A stretch of 64,000 bases of DNA from contig JAUQWZ010000002.1 of assembly GCA_030834905.1 (NCBI GenBank), forward strand, positions 1 to 64,000. The letters are read 5' to 3'. The notes under the pieces are model-generated. The model searched no databases and was not told the origin of the DNA. It worked only from the letters and a program-made list of their open reading frames with translations. The position numbers and the translations under genes were made by a program. Of the stretch, positions 27,454 to 36,676 are shown one piece after another. The stretch is from Aggregatilineales bacterium (lineage in GTDB: Bacteria; Chloroflexota; Anaerolineae; Aggregatilineales; Phototrophicaceae). Every line of letters starts with the position of its first letter. Position 1 is the stretch's first letter.

Positions 27454-28362
27454 ATGCAGCTTGGACTGATCGGTTTAGGTCGGATGGGCGGGAATATGGC
27501 GGTGCGCCTGATTCGGGGCGGGCATGAAGTGTTCGTTTGGAATCGCAGCCCACAGCCAGTCCAGGCGGCGGCAGAGCAGGGCGCTAAGCCAGCGGCAACG
27601 GTTGCCGATCTAGTGAGCAAGCTCGACGCGCCGCGCGCCGTATGGGTGATGCTTCCCGCCGGGGATGTCACCGAAAACATGATTCACCAGTTGATGGATC
27701 TGCTTTCACCGGGCGATACCATCATTGATGGTGGCAACAGCAACTACAAAGAGTCTATTCGCCGCGCCCAGATGGTCGAAGCGCGCGGCTTTCACTTCGT
27801 TGATGTCGGCACCAGCGGCGGCGTCTGGGGGCTGACCGAGGGCTACAGCCTCATGATCGGCGGCTTGGATGAACCGGTCGAGCGCCTGCGCCCGATCTTT
27901 GAAACCCTCGCGCCAGCGCCCGATCTCGGTTGGGGACATGTAGGACCACACGGCGCGGGGCATTTCGTCAAGATGGTGCATAACGGTATCGAGTACGGCA
28001 TGATGCAGGCGCTTGCCGAAGGCTTCGAGGTGATGAAGCGCAAAACCGAACTCGATCTGGACGTCGCGCAGATCGCCGAGCTGTGGCGGTACGGCAGCGT
28101 CGTGCGCTCGTGGCTGCTCGATCTCACCGCCAACTCGCTCAAGGATAACCCTGATCTCGACGGCATTAAAGGCTGGGTTGCCGACAGCGGCGAGGGGCGC
28201 TGGACGGTGGCGGAAGCCATTGAACTTGACGTACCCGCGCCGGTCATTACGCTTTCGCTGCTGGCGCGTTTTGTGAGCCGTCAGGAGGAAAGCTACGCGG
28301 CGAAGCTGCTGGCAGCCATGCGCAACCAATTCGGCGGGCATGAAATCAAGCGTGAGGACTAA
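27454..28362 (+). CDS. gnd: 6-phosphogluconate dehydrogenase, decarboxylating (short NAD-type)
   Basis: 302 residues, the short class. It oxidises 6-phosphogluconate to ribulose 5-phosphate plus CO2. Nucleotide-binding motif GLIGLGRMGGNMA; substrate-binding DGGNSNYKES; catalytic Lys and Asn in GHFVKMVHNGIEYG; VWGLTEGYSLMIGG aligns with the family GG(V/I)xG region. After the Rossmann beta-2 strand the residues are WNRSP; this resembles the NADP-preferring pattern, so cofactor choice is uncertain despite the short length. AGGAG precedes the ATG. It is the first gene of gnd-zwf-pgl, separated from zwf by 2 bp. Confidence 0.92.
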   Translation: MQLGLIGLGRMGGNMAVRLIRGGHEVFVWNRSPQPVQAAAEQGAKPAATVADLVSKLDAPRAVWVMLPAGDVTENMIHQLMDLLSPGDTIIDGGNSNYKESIRRAQMVEARGFHFVDVGTSGGVWGLTEGYSLMIGGLDEPVERLRPIFETLAPAPDLGWGHVGPHGAGHFVKMVHNGIEYGMMQALAEGFEVMKRKTELDLDVAQIAELWRYGSVVRSWLLDLTANSLKDNPDLDGIKGWVADSGEGRWTVAEAIELDVPAPVITLSLLARFVSRQEESYAAKLLAAMRNQFGGHEIKRED

Positions 28363-28364
28363 CT

Positions 28365-29828
28365 ATGCTTGGGCACAGCAGCGCAGGCACGACTACGATA
28401 GTGATCTTCGGCGCTTCCGGCGATCTGACACACCGCAAGCTCATCCCGGCGCTGTACAACCTGTACCGGCGCAAGCGGCTGCCGCCCGATCTCAACATCG
28501 TTGGGTTTGCGCGCCGTCCGTGGTCGCATGAGCACTTCCGAGAGCTGCTGTCCGAGGGCGTGAAGAATTCGGAAAAGGACGGCTACGATGAAGAGGTCTG
28601 GCAGCAGTTCGCCGAACGGATCTGGTACTCGCGCGGGGATCTGGCGACGCGCGCTGATTACGAGACGCTGCATCAGTTTCTGTATGATCTCGAACGTATC
28701 CACGCCAACCGGCTGTATTACCTGGCGACCGCGCCCAACTACTACGAGCCAGTAGTCGATAACCTTGAGGCGCTTGGCTTTGCCGACGAAACCGACGGCT
28801 GGCGGCGGGTGGTTATCGAAAAGCCGTTTGGCTATGACCTGAACTCGGCGCTGGCGCTCAACCGCGCGGTACACGAGGCATTTCGTGAAAACCAGGTCTA
28901 CCGCATCGATCATTATCTCGGCAAAGAGACGGTGCAGAACGTCCTGTTTTTCCGTTTCGCCAATGCCATTTTCGAGCCAATCTGGAATCGCAACTACGTC
29001 GATCACGTCCAGATTACGGTGTCTGAGGATCTGGATGTCGGCAGCCGCGCCGGGTACTACGATCAGGCGGGGGTGATGCGGGACATGTTCCAGAATCACC
29101 TGCTGCAACTGCTGTGCCTGGTGGCGATGGAGCCACCCGCGTCTTTCAATGCTGACGCGCTGCGCAATGAAAAGGTGAAAGTCCTGAGCGCCGTTCGCCC
29201 GATCATGATTACCGATACGGTGAGAGCGCAGTATGAAGGGTATCTGGATACGCCCGGCGTCAGCCCGAACTCGCAGACGCCCACTTACGGGGCGCTAAGG
29301 CTGTTTATCGACAACTGGCGCTGGCAGGACGTGCCGTTTTACGTGCGGTCGGGTAAGTCGCTGGCGCGCAAAACCAGTGAAATCATCGTCCAGTTTCGCC
29401 GCCCGCCGACCCAGTATTTCAACCTGCCGCGCAACCGCAAGCTGACGCCCAACATGCTGTCGCTGTGTATCCAGCCCGACGAGGGCATTCACCTCAGCTT
29501 CGAGACGAAGATGCCGACCTCAGCCCACGATATCCAGACGGTTGATATGGAATTTCATTATCGCGATTCGTTCAAGGATATGATTCTGCCCGACGCCTAC
29601 GAGCGCCTGCTGCTGGATGCCCTGCTCGGCGACGCGGCGCTGTTCACCCGCGAGGATGAGATCGAACTGTCGTGGCGGTTGATTGATTATGTGCTGCGCG
29701 GCTGGGAAACCCCCCAGTCGCCGCCGCTGGTCAGCTATCGCCCCGGTGCCGAAGGTCCCGTCGAAGCCGACTCGCTGCTGAAAACTGACGGGCGCGAGTG
29801 GCGGTTGGGCTGTGGAGGACACTCATGA
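28365..29828 (+). CDS. zwf: Glucose-6-phosphate 1-dehydrogenase
   Basis: 487 residues, normal length. It oxidises glucose 6-phosphate to 6-phosphogluconolactone, giving NADPH. Coenzyme motif IFGASGDLTHRKLIP, the conserved EKPFG(Y/H)D segment and the active-site signature RIDHYLGKE are all present; the catalytic His is in DHYLGKE. The end of the gene overlaps the start of pgl by ATGA, ensuring coupled translation. GAGG lies upstream of the ATG, inside the end of gnd. Confidence 0.95.
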   Translation: MLGHSSAGTTTIVIFGASGDLTHRKLIPALYNLYRRKRLPPDLNIVGFARRPWSHEHFRELLSEGVKNSEKDGYDEEVWQQFAERIWYSRGDLATRADYETLHQFLYDLERIHANRLYYLATAPNYYEPVVDNLEALGFADETDGWRRVVIEKPFGYDLNSALALNRAVHEAFRENQVYRIDHYLGKETVQNVLFFRFANAIFEPIWNRNYVDHVQITVSEDLDVGSRAGYYDQAGVMRDMFQNHLLQLLCLVAMEPPASFNADALRNEKVKVLSAVRPIMITDTVRAQYEGYLDTPGVSPNSQTPTYGALRLFIDNWRWQDVPFYVRSGKSLARKTSEIIVQFRRPPTQYFNLPRNRKLTPNMLSLCIQPDEGIHLSFETKMPTSAHDIQTVDMEFHYRDSFKDMILPDAYERLLLDALLGDAALFTREDEIELSWRLIDYVLRGWETPQSPPLVSYRPGAEGPVEADSLLKTDGREWRLGCGGHS

Positions 29829-30577
29829 GCCGCGAAGTTCGCATCTACCAGAACGCCGGACTGCTGAACCGGGCATTGGCGGAGCGCGTCGTCACCATCT
29901 CTGAAAGAGCGATAGCCGCCCGCGGACGTTTTGTCGTCTGTCTTGCCGGGGGCAACACGCCGCGCAGCGCCTATGAACTGATGACGACACAGGAATATAC
30001 CAGCCTTATCGACTGGAGTAATGCCTACGTGTTCTGGGGCGATGAGCGCTGCGTTCCACCTGAGTCCACCGACAGCAACGCGCGCATGGTGCGCGAAACA
30101 CTGCTGAACCACGTGCCAGTTCCCATCAATCACATCTACCGCATTCACGGCGAACTTCCACCGATACAGGCGGCGGAACAGTATGACCAGACCCTGCGCG
30201 AGTTCTTTCGCAACCGGATGAACACAGGCAAGCCGCGCTTTGATCTGGTGCTGCTGGGATTAGGCGTGGATGGTCATACGGCGTCACTCTTTCCGGGCAC
30301 GACGGCGCTGCGCGAGGAGAAGCGTTGGGCGGTTGCCAACCATGTTCCCAGCCTGGATGCCTGGCGCGTCACGCTGACCGCCCCGGCTCTCAACGCTGCC
30401 TCGAATGTCATCTTTCTGGTTTCGGGCGCGGAAAAAGCTGAGACGGTGAAAAGCGTGCTTGAAGGTGATGAAAATTCAGCCCAACTGCCCGCGCAGATGA
30501 TCAATCCGCCGGACGGCAGGCTGGTATGGCTGCTGGACGAACCCGCCGCTTCACGACTGGCGAGTCAGAAAATCTAG
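29825..30577 (+). CDS. pgl: 6-phosphogluconolactonase
   Basis: 250 residues starting at the ATG that overlaps the zwf stop (ATGA); a longer frame from 29798 lies inside zwf and is rejected. It hydrolyses 6-phosphogluconolactone, the step between zwf and gnd, so the three genes encode the whole oxidative pentose phosphate branch. Family motifs: CLAGGNTPRSAYELM, WGDERCVPP, and LLGLGVDGHTASLFPGT with the conserved DGHTASLFP. The stop codon lies in a CTAG that is also the stop of pfkA on the other strand. Confidence 0.94.
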   Translation: MSREVRIYQNAGLLNRALAERVVTISERAIAARGRFVVCLAGGNTPRSAYELMTTQEYTSLIDWSNAYVFWGDERCVPPESTDSNARMVRETLLNHVPVPINHIYRIHGELPPIQAAEQYDQTLREFFRNRMNTGKPRFDLVLLGLGVDGHTASLFPGTTALREEKRWAVANHVPSLDAWRVTLTAPALNAASNVIFLVSGAEKAETVKSVLEGDENSAQLPAQMINPPDGRLVWLLDEPAASRLASQKI

Positions 30578-31542
30578 CGCGCCAGCACATCGGCGAGGCG
30601 CATCAGGTCCTTGTCGATGAGCTTGGTCTTGCCCGCGATCTCTTCATGTGGGGTGGTGGCAAGCTGGTTCTTAATCATGCCGACCAGCACGCCAGACGTG
30701 CCTTCACACAGGTGCTGGGTGGCTGATGCCCCTAACCGCGACGCCAGCAGGCGGTCAAACGCGCCCGGAGCGCCGCCGCGCTGGACGTGTCCGAGAGTCG
30801 TGGCGCGCAGCTCAAAGCCAAGACTTTCTTTGTGATCCTTGAAATAGCCCACGAGTTCGTCGGCGTCATAAGCGCCTTCGGCAACGACGATGATGCCGTT
30901 GGCTTTGCCGCGAGCATAGGCGTCGCGCAGCGTTTTTGCAATCGCGCTGGGATTGGTCGGCACTTCGGGGATGACGATTGCTTCCGCGCCCCCGGCGATG
31001 CCAGACACCAGCGCCAGATAGCCGCAGTTGCGCCCCATGACCTGCACCATAAAGGCGCGGCGGTGCGATGCGGCGGTCACTTTCAGCCGGTCAATGGCTT
31101 CGAGAGCGATATTGAGCGCCGTATCGACGCCGATGGTGATATCCGAGCCAAGCAGGTCGTTATCGATGGTGGAGGCGACGCCAACCACCGGAAAGCCCAT
31201 CTTGTGCAGCTCATACGCGCCGGTTTGCGAGCCGTTGCCACCGATGACGACCAAGCCTTCAATTCTGAATTCACGCAGATTTGCCAGCGCTTTTGCGCGT
31301 CCGGCGGGGGTTTTGAATTCCTCGCTGCGGGCGCTGCCCAGTACGGTGCCGCCCTGCTGGATAATGCCGCCGACATCGCGCGCGCCCAACTGCTGCATAT
31401 CGGCTTCCATCAAACCGGCGTAGCCGCGACGCACGCCGAAAACCTCGGCACCTAGAAAGAGTCCTGTGCGCACGACCGCGCGGATAGCGGCATTCATGCC
31501 CGGCGCGTCACCGCCGCTGGTCAAGACTGCAATTCGCTTCAT
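30574..31542 (-). CDS. pfkA: 6-phosphofructokinase
   Basis: 322 residues, the size of bacterial PfkA. It phosphorylates fructose 6-phosphate at C1. Motifs: LTSGGDAPGMNAAIRAVVR at the N-terminus, catalytic STIDNDLLGSD, MGRNCGYLAL, and VQRGGAPGAFDR. The nucleotide-site motif reads GGNGSQTGA; the base Gly-Gly-(Asp/Asn)-Gly-Ser form points to ATP rather than pyrophosphate as donor. It is convergent with pgl and the two share the CTAG stop region (4-bp overlap). Together with gnd-zwf-pgl this places the two main uses of glucose 6-phosphate side by side. Confidence 0.93.
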   Translation of the reverse strand: MKRIAVLTSGGDAPGMNAAIRAVVRTGLFLGAEVFGVRRGYAGLMEADMQQLGARDVGGIIQQGGTVLGSARSEEFKTPAGRAKALANLREFRIEGLVVIGGNGSQTGAYELHKMGFPVVGVASTIDNDLLGSDITIGVDTALNIALEAIDRLKVTAASHRRAFMVQVMGRNCGYLALVSGIAGGAEAIVIPEVPTNPSAIAKTLRDAYARGKANGIIVVAEGAYDADELVGYFKDHKESLGFELRATTLGHVQRGGAPGAFDRLLASRLGASATQHLCEGTSGVLVGMIKNQLATTPHEEIAGKTKLIDKDLMRLADVLAR

Positions 31543-31696
31543 AGTTGTGCGTTACCTTCCGTTACGGATATAGTAAGGAATGTGATGATTGTATCTTACT
31601 TGAGATTGACGAAACAGACGTAGATCAGCAGACATTTAACACTGGCTGGCTATAATTGCCCCTGATATTGCTCATCAAACAGCTACGAGGAAAATC

Positions 31697-33592
31697 ATGG
31701 CAGCAGCCGTTCCTGTCGATCTCCACACCTATCGCCGCCGAATTCGCGCCTGGACGCTGTATGACTGGGCAAACTCCGCTTTTGCGACGACGATACTCGC
31801 CGCCGTTCTGCCGATCTATTACAGTCAGGTCGCCGGCGCGACTCTGCCCAACGAGGCAGCCGCCACCGCTTACTGGAGCGTGGGGTTAAGCGTTTCGCTG
31901 TTCATCAGCGCCATCCTTTCGCCAATCCTCGGCACGATATCTGACATCACGCGCGGCAAGAAACGTTTTCTGGCGGTGCTGTCAGGCATCGGCATCGTGG
32001 CAACCGGCTTGCTGGTGCTGGTCGATACCGGCGACTGGCTGCTGGCGTCGGTTCTGTTCATCTTCGGGCGCATTGGCTTCACAGCCGCCTACACCTTTTA
32101 CGACGCGCTGCTGCCGCATGTCGCCAAGCCGGAAGATCAGGACAGCGTTTCGGCGCGGGGTTACGCTATGGGGTATCTCGGCGGCGGGCTGCTGCTGGCT
32201 ATCAACGCGGTGATGATTTTTGTGCTGCCCGGCACCTGGGGACCTCGGCTGTCATTCCTCAGCGTGGCGCTGTGGTGGGCGGTGTTCTCGATTCCTATCT
32301 TTCGCGACGTCCCTGAGCCGCAGACGGCGACCGAACGGCTCGCCCCCGGCGATTCCGTGGTACGGGCGGGGTTTCGCCGCCTGTGGCAAACGCTGAAGGA
32401 CGTGCGTCACTACAGCGACCTGTTCAAGTATCTGATCGCTTTTCTCATCTACAATGACGCCATTGGCACGATCATCGGCGTCGCCGCGATTTACGGCGCT
32501 GAGCTTGGCTTCAGTTCGATTGAACTCATTCTTGCCCTGCTGCTGGTGCAGTTTGTCGGCATTCCCTTCAGCCTGATTTTCGGCAGGCTGCCGAGCAAGA
32601 ACGAAAAGCGTCGCCCGCTGTTTCTCGCCTATATCGTCTTTAACGTGATCATGCTGCCCTTACTGGGTATTGGCGCGCGCGCCGGACTGCCAGCAGCAGT
32701 AACCGGTGGGGAGCCGCCTCCTTATGAAACACTTGGAAATGGCTCTGTTTTAGGGCAAGGTGAATATCCAGCAGTATTCGATGGCGTAGACTTTACGCTG
32801 GACTTCAACGGACAGACGGTTGAGATTCATTACCCTACCGGTTCGGACTTAAACACCTGGAATGTAACGCTTGACAACGAGGTGGTATTGGATGAAGAAG
32901 GCAGGTACTTTATCGCCACATATTCGGAGTCTCCGCGTAGTGGCAACATTTTTACTGTAGAGGCAGATCAGCCGGGCGTTCATCAGCTTGTTATCCGCCC
33001 GTACCCAACGAGAGATAGTGATCCTCCCCCCGTTGTCCTGGAAAAATTCGTGGTGCTGCCCCCGGCGCGGCAAAGCAGCCTGCCGCTGATCGTCGGCATA
33101 ATCGTCGCTGTGCAGATTGCTGGCGCATTGTTCGCGCTCGCCTTTGGGCGGCGGTTCTTCACCCGCGCCGCCGAATCGCTGGACACCCGCCGCGCCATTC
33201 TGCTGTCACTGGCGATTTACACCATCATCGCTATCTGGGGCTACTTCGTCAACTCAACAGTCGAGTTCTGGTTTCTGGCGTGGATGGTGGCGATAGTGCA
33301 GGGCGGCAGCCAGGCGCTCAGCCGCAGCCTGTACGCCAGCATGAGTCCGGCGGCGAAAAGTGGCGAGTTCTTCGGGCTGTATGGCGTTATGGATCGCTTC
33401 GCGTCGATCATCGGTCCGCTGCTGTTCGCGGGCGCGGTCGCCGTTTTTGGCAGCAGTCGCCCGGCGATTGTCAGTCTGGTGGTGTTTTTCATCATCGGCG
33501 GCTATCTGCTCACGCGGGTGAATATCGTCGAAGGGCAGCGGGTGGCGCGCGAAGAAGATGCAGCTCTCCTTCAGAGCAGCAGCGGCGTATAG
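31697..33592 (+). CDS. Atg22/UMF1-type MFS transporter with a large extracytoplasmic insert
   Basis: 631 residues; AGGA lies 8 nt before the ATG. The N-terminal TLYDWANSAFATTILAAVLP is the signature of the Atg22 (UMF1) branch of the MFS superfamily, which exports amino acids from vacuoles in yeast; bacterial members are of unknown substrate. Helices 1-8 lie before about residue 335 and the last four after about 460. Between them is a ~120-residue hydrophilic stretch (nt ~32700-33060) rich in beta-type sequence (VDFTLDFNGQTVEIHYPTG, HQLVIRPYP), visibly less GC-rich than the rest. It probably folds outside the membrane. TATAAT at 31651-31656 may be the -10 element. A terminator follows. Confidence 0.8.
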   Translation: MAAAVPVDLHTYRRRIRAWTLYDWANSAFATTILAAVLPIYYSQVAGATLPNEAAATAYWSVGLSVSLFISAILSPILGTISDITRGKKRFLAVLSGIGIVATGLLVLVDTGDWLLASVLFIFGRIGFTAAYTFYDALLPHVAKPEDQDSVSARGYAMGYLGGGLLLAINAVMIFVLPGTWGPRLSFLSVALWWAVFSIPIFRDVPEPQTATERLAPGDSVVRAGFRRLWQTLKDVRHYSDLFKYLIAFLIYNDAIGTIIGVAAIYGAELGFSSIELILALLLVQFVGIPFSLIFGRLPSKNEKRRPLFLAYIVFNVIMLPLLGIGARAGLPAAVTGGEPPPYETLGNGSVLGQGEYPAVFDGVDFTLDFNGQTVEIHYPTGSDLNTWNVTLDNEVVLDEEGRYFIATYSESPRSGNIFTVEADQPGVHQLVIRPYPTRDSDPPPVVLEKFVVLPPARQSSLPLIVGIIVAVQIAGALFALAFGRRFFTRAAESLDTRRAILLSLAIYTIIAIWGYFVNSTVEFWFLAWMVAIVQGGSQALSRSLYASMSPAAKSGEFFGLYGVMDRFASIIGPLLFAGAVAVFGSSRPAIVSLVVFFIIGGYLLTRVNIVEGQRVAREEDAALLQSSSGV

Positions 33593-33636
33593 TTCCTGAC
33601 TTAACGGGGCAATATATTCAAGCGCATGAGGATCAG

Positions 33637-33668
33637 GCACGGGTGTATATCCCGTGCTTTTTGTTTTT
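33637..33668 (+). terminator. Rho-independent terminator after the Atg22-like gene
   Basis: Arms GCACGGG / CCCGTGC with a seven-base loop, followed by TTTTTGTTTTT, 45 bp after the stop. The next ~350 bp up to the amt gene (33669-34020) are relatively AT-rich and presumably hold the amt promoter; no clear -35/-10 pair was identified. Confidence 0.85.
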
Positions 33669-34020
33669 ATTCCGTACAGCAAACCAATAAATGAGATGCC
33701 GCAGCGTTTAGGCAAATCCGATAAGCATCATTTTGATTTGTGAGATTCAGCCATAGCGCGACCACGCTTGTTATATAGCCATAAAAAAGCCGATATGGAT
33801 TTCGTCCATTCTGGCTAATCGAGCCGCCGCGCCTCGTTTATATACTTCGATCAACGCCGTAGGAATTTACAGAGTTTCACCAGTAAGCCAGCCAACTCGA
33901 CAGCTTCTCAATCGAACTTTTCATTGACGTTCTGCTGCGCGAAAGTGACATTTGGTGAATTCCGACAACGGCGCCGAGCTTGCCCTACTTGACCATAATT
34001 CGCTTTGAGGAGGCACAAAC

Positions 34021-35241
34021 ATGAATATTGATACCGGTGATACTGCCTGGATCATCGTTGCCACCGCTTTAGTCATGGTGATGACGCCCGCGCTTGCCTT
34101 TTTCTACGGTGGCATGGTGCGGAAAAAGAATATCCTTTCGACGCTAAACCTGAGTTTCATCGTCCTGGCGGTTATCAGCATTCAGTGGCTGCTGTTTGGC
34201 TACACGCTGGCGTTTGGCACCACCAATGCCGGTATCATCGGTGGATTTGACTTCCTCGGCTTTGCGGGTGTCGGTGCTGAGCCGAACAGCGCCTACGCGG
34301 CGACAATTCCCCACATGGCGTTTGCCGCTTTTCAGATGATGTTCGCCATCATTACGCCCGCGCTGATCACCGGCGCATTTGTCGAGCGCGTGCGTTTCAA
34401 GACCTTTTTGATCTTCACGCTCCTGTGGGCAACGCTGGTTTACGATCCGGTCGCGCACTGGGTCTGGGGAGTCGGCGGGATTCTGCGGACGATGGGCGCG
34501 CTCGATTTTGCGGGTGGAACGGTGGTACACATCACCGCCGGGTTTTCAGCGCTGGCATTTGCCATGGTGATCGGGCGGCGCAAATGGTATGGCAGCGGAA
34601 CATTGGAACCAGCCAACATTCCTTTTACGATGCTCGGCGCGGGTTTACTGTGGATGGGGTGGTTTGGCTTTAATGGGGGCAGCGCGCTGGGTGCCAATGG
34701 GCTAGCCGTTCATGCGCTTGTAACCACCAACACGGCGGCAGCAGCAGCAGGTGTGGTCTGGATGTTTCTAAGCTGGCGCGATAACAAACCGAGTCCTCTG
34801 GGCGTGGTAACCGGCATGGTGGTTGGACTGGTTGCGATTACGCCCGCCGCAGGCTTTGTAACACCCCTTTCAGCGCTTCTCATCGGCGCGATAGCGGCTC
34901 CCATCAGCTATTACGCCATCCGGCTGCGCCAGAGGATGAAGCTCGATGAATCGCTGGACGTGTGGGCATGTCACGGAATGGGCGGTACATGGGGGGCGCT
35001 TGCGACAGGTCTCTTCGCGACGACCAGCGTTAATGCGGCAGGATTTGATGGATTGTTTTATGGCAATCCTGGGCAGCTTGTCATACAGGCGGTTGCCGTC
35101 CTTGTCGCTGTGGTTTTTGCTTTTGGCATGACCTTTGTGATTGCCAAAGTTCTTGACCGGGTATTCGGTTTGCGCGTCACCGAAAATGAAGAAGAGGTTG
35201 GGCTTGATATCAGCGAACACGGGGAACGCGCCTTCGCCTGA
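34021..35241 (+). CDS. amt: Ammonium transporter
   Basis: 406 residues with eleven predicted membrane helices. It conducts ammonium/ammonia across the cytoplasmic membrane. Family motifs: ALAFFYGGMVRKKNILST near the N-terminus, DPVAHWVWG (region of the pore), GGTVVHITAGFSALAFA with the first pore His, and VWACHGMGGTWGALATG with the second. A good GAGGAG sits 9 nt upstream of the ATG. The PII gene starts 90 bp downstream, the standard amtB-glnK arrangement in which PII plugs the channel when nitrogen is plentiful. Confidence 0.95.
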   Translation: MNIDTGDTAWIIVATALVMVMTPALAFFYGGMVRKKNILSTLNLSFIVLAVISIQWLLFGYTLAFGTTNAGIIGGFDFLGFAGVGAEPNSAYAATIPHMAFAAFQMMFAIITPALITGAFVERVRFKTFLIFTLLWATLVYDPVAHWVWGVGGILRTMGALDFAGGTVVHITAGFSALAFAMVIGRRKWYGSGTLEPANIPFTMLGAGLLWMGWFGFNGGSALGANGLAVHALVTTNTAAAAAGVVWMFLSWRDNKPSPLGVVTGMVVGLVAITPAAGFVTPLSALLIGAIAAPISYYAIRLRQRMKLDESLDVWACHGMGGTWGALATGLFATTSVNAAGFDGLFYGNPGQLVIQAVAVLVAVVFAFGMTFVIAKVLDRVFGLRVTENEEEVGLDISEHGERAFA

Positions 35242-35331
35242 GCGTTCCGATTAACCGAGATATCCATGTGAACGACTTCGCTAATGAGATACGGGCAGTA
35301 CAGGCTGCGCGTCTAACGAACGGGGGACATT

Positions 35332-35733
35332 ATGTTCAAGAAAATTGAGGCGGTTATCCGAGAAGAGAAGCTGAATGATGTGAAAGACGCCCTGCGGCAG
35401 ATTGGTATCGTGGGCATGAATGTGATTGAAATCAGAGGGCATGGGCGCCAGGGCGGCATCATGCTGAACGGGCGCAGCGGATCCTATCAGATTGATCTGC
35501 TGCCACGCATCCAAATCAACATCATTCTCAGCGAGCACAACGTCGAAAAGACAATCCAGACCATTTGCGACGCGGCACATACAGGGCAGATCGGAGATGG
35601 GATCATATTTGTTTACCCCGTTGACGATGTTATCCGCATCCGCACCAATGAACGGGGACGGGAAGCCCTGACGTATGAGGGTGACATTGACTCGATGCCG
35701 CGCACGAACGGCGCGCGGGCAGTCGTAACATAG
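35332..35733 (+). CDS. glnK: PII nitrogen-regulatory protein
   Basis: 133 residues, slightly longer than the usual 112 because of a C-terminal tail (YEGDIDSMPRTNGARAVVT). It is a trimeric sensor of 2-oxoglutarate, ATP and ADP. The start MFKKIEAVIREEKLNDVKDA and the C-loop GDGIIFVYPVDDVIRIRTNERG are typical. The T-loop (GHGRQGGIMLNGRSGSYQID) has the standard length and keeps the Tyr at the modifiable position (Tyr51 of E. coli), but it is otherwise divergent, with Gly for the usual Lys after GRQ. Co-localisation with amt makes GlnK the best label; GlnB cannot be excluded. Confidence 0.88.
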   Translation: MFKKIEAVIREEKLNDVKDALRQIGIVGMNVIEIRGHGRQGGIMLNGRSGSYQIDLLPRIQINIILSEHNVEKTIQTICDAAHTGQIGDGIIFVYPVDDVIRIRTNERGREALTYEGDIDSMPRTNGARAVVT

Positions 35734-35861
35734 CGTTGATGACCAGTGGGTGGCGGGCTTTTGCCCGCTGCCCATAAATGGAGCATTCGGTATCTCCGAC
35801 CTTTAGCGCATTCTGATTCATTGCGCGGTAAAATTTCGGCAGACATTTCATTGTGGGGAAA

Positions 35862-36575
35862 ATGGTAATGGCTGCCAACTTAAGCAGTTTTTCAGATCCC
35901 AGACTGATGGAAGTCTACGACATCCTGATCAAGACCTACGGCGAGCAGCCGCTGGTGCCGCGCCGCGAACCAATGCACGAACTGATCTCGACCATGCTGT
36001 CCCATCGCACCACCCAGCACAACGAGGCGCTGGCGTACCAGCGGATGATCGATCATTTTGGCTCGTGGGAAGCGATTCAGAGCGCGCCGGCTGCCGAACT
36101 TGCCCAGACGATAGCGCCGTCAAACTTCGCCGAAGCCAAAGCGCCGAATATCCAGAAGGCGCTCAGCATCATTTACGAGACGCGCGGAGCCTACAGCATC
36201 GACTTCCTGAACGACCTGCCGATTGACGAAGCGCTGGTCTGGCTGATGTCGCTGCCGGGCGTAGGCATAAAGACCGCCTCGCTGGTGATGCTTTTCTGCT
36301 TCGCTAAGCCGGTGCTGCCGGTCGATACTCACGTTCACCGCGTTAGCCAGCGGCTTGGGCTGATCGGTCCGAAGGTCGGCACCGAGGCGGCGCACCGTTT
36401 CCTGCTGGACATGCTGCCGAAAATCCCGTACATCCTGTTCAACTTCCACGTCGCCACCCTCAAACACGGGCAGCAGTTGTGCGTCTGGAGCACGCCCAAA
36501 TGCGCGCCCTGCCCGCTGAAGCACCTGTGCGACTGGTATCAGGTCAATGTCGCCGGAAGGCAGGCGGCGCGCTAG
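35862..36575 (+). CDS. nth: Endonuclease III-like DNA glycosylase/AP lyase
   Basis: 237 residues from the ATG at 35862; GTG 35853 and ATG 35868 are alternatives. It removes oxidised pyrimidines in base-excision repair. The helix-hairpin-helix LMSLPGVGIKTASLVMLF includes the catalytic Lys, VLPVDTHVHRVSQRLGL the catalytic Asp, and the C-terminal CVWSTPKCAPCPLKHLC has the C-x6-C-x2-C-x5-C spacing of the [4Fe-4S] cluster. The N-terminal part (MHELISTMLSHRTTQHN) has SHRT where canonical Nth has SxQT(T/S)D, so substrate preference may differ. It is a single gene between PII and acs. Confidence 0.88.
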   Translation: MVMAANLSSFSDPRLMEVYDILIKTYGEQPLVPRREPMHELISTMLSHRTTQHNEALAYQRMIDHFGSWEAIQSAPAAELAQTIAPSNFAEAKAPNIQKALSIIYETRGAYSIDFLNDLPIDEALVWLMSLPGVGIKTASLVMLFCFAKPVLPVDTHVHRVSQRLGLIGPKVGTEAAHRFLLDMLPKIPYILFNFHVATLKHGQQLCVWSTPKCAPCPLKHLCDWYQVNVAGRQAAR

Positions 36576-36676
36576 CACACGGTTTTGCCCCTATTTGCGT
36601 GAACCCTCACGCGCAAACTGCGCTATACTTTGATCTGGCACATCGTCACATCATTTCTTGAAAATGGGAGTTTTTT

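Noticed and set aside
35746..35775. GGGTGGCGGGC / GCCCGCTGCCC hairpin after the PII gene as a terminator
   Set aside because: The stem depends on G-U pairs and no T-run follows. It may be a fold but terminator function is not supported.
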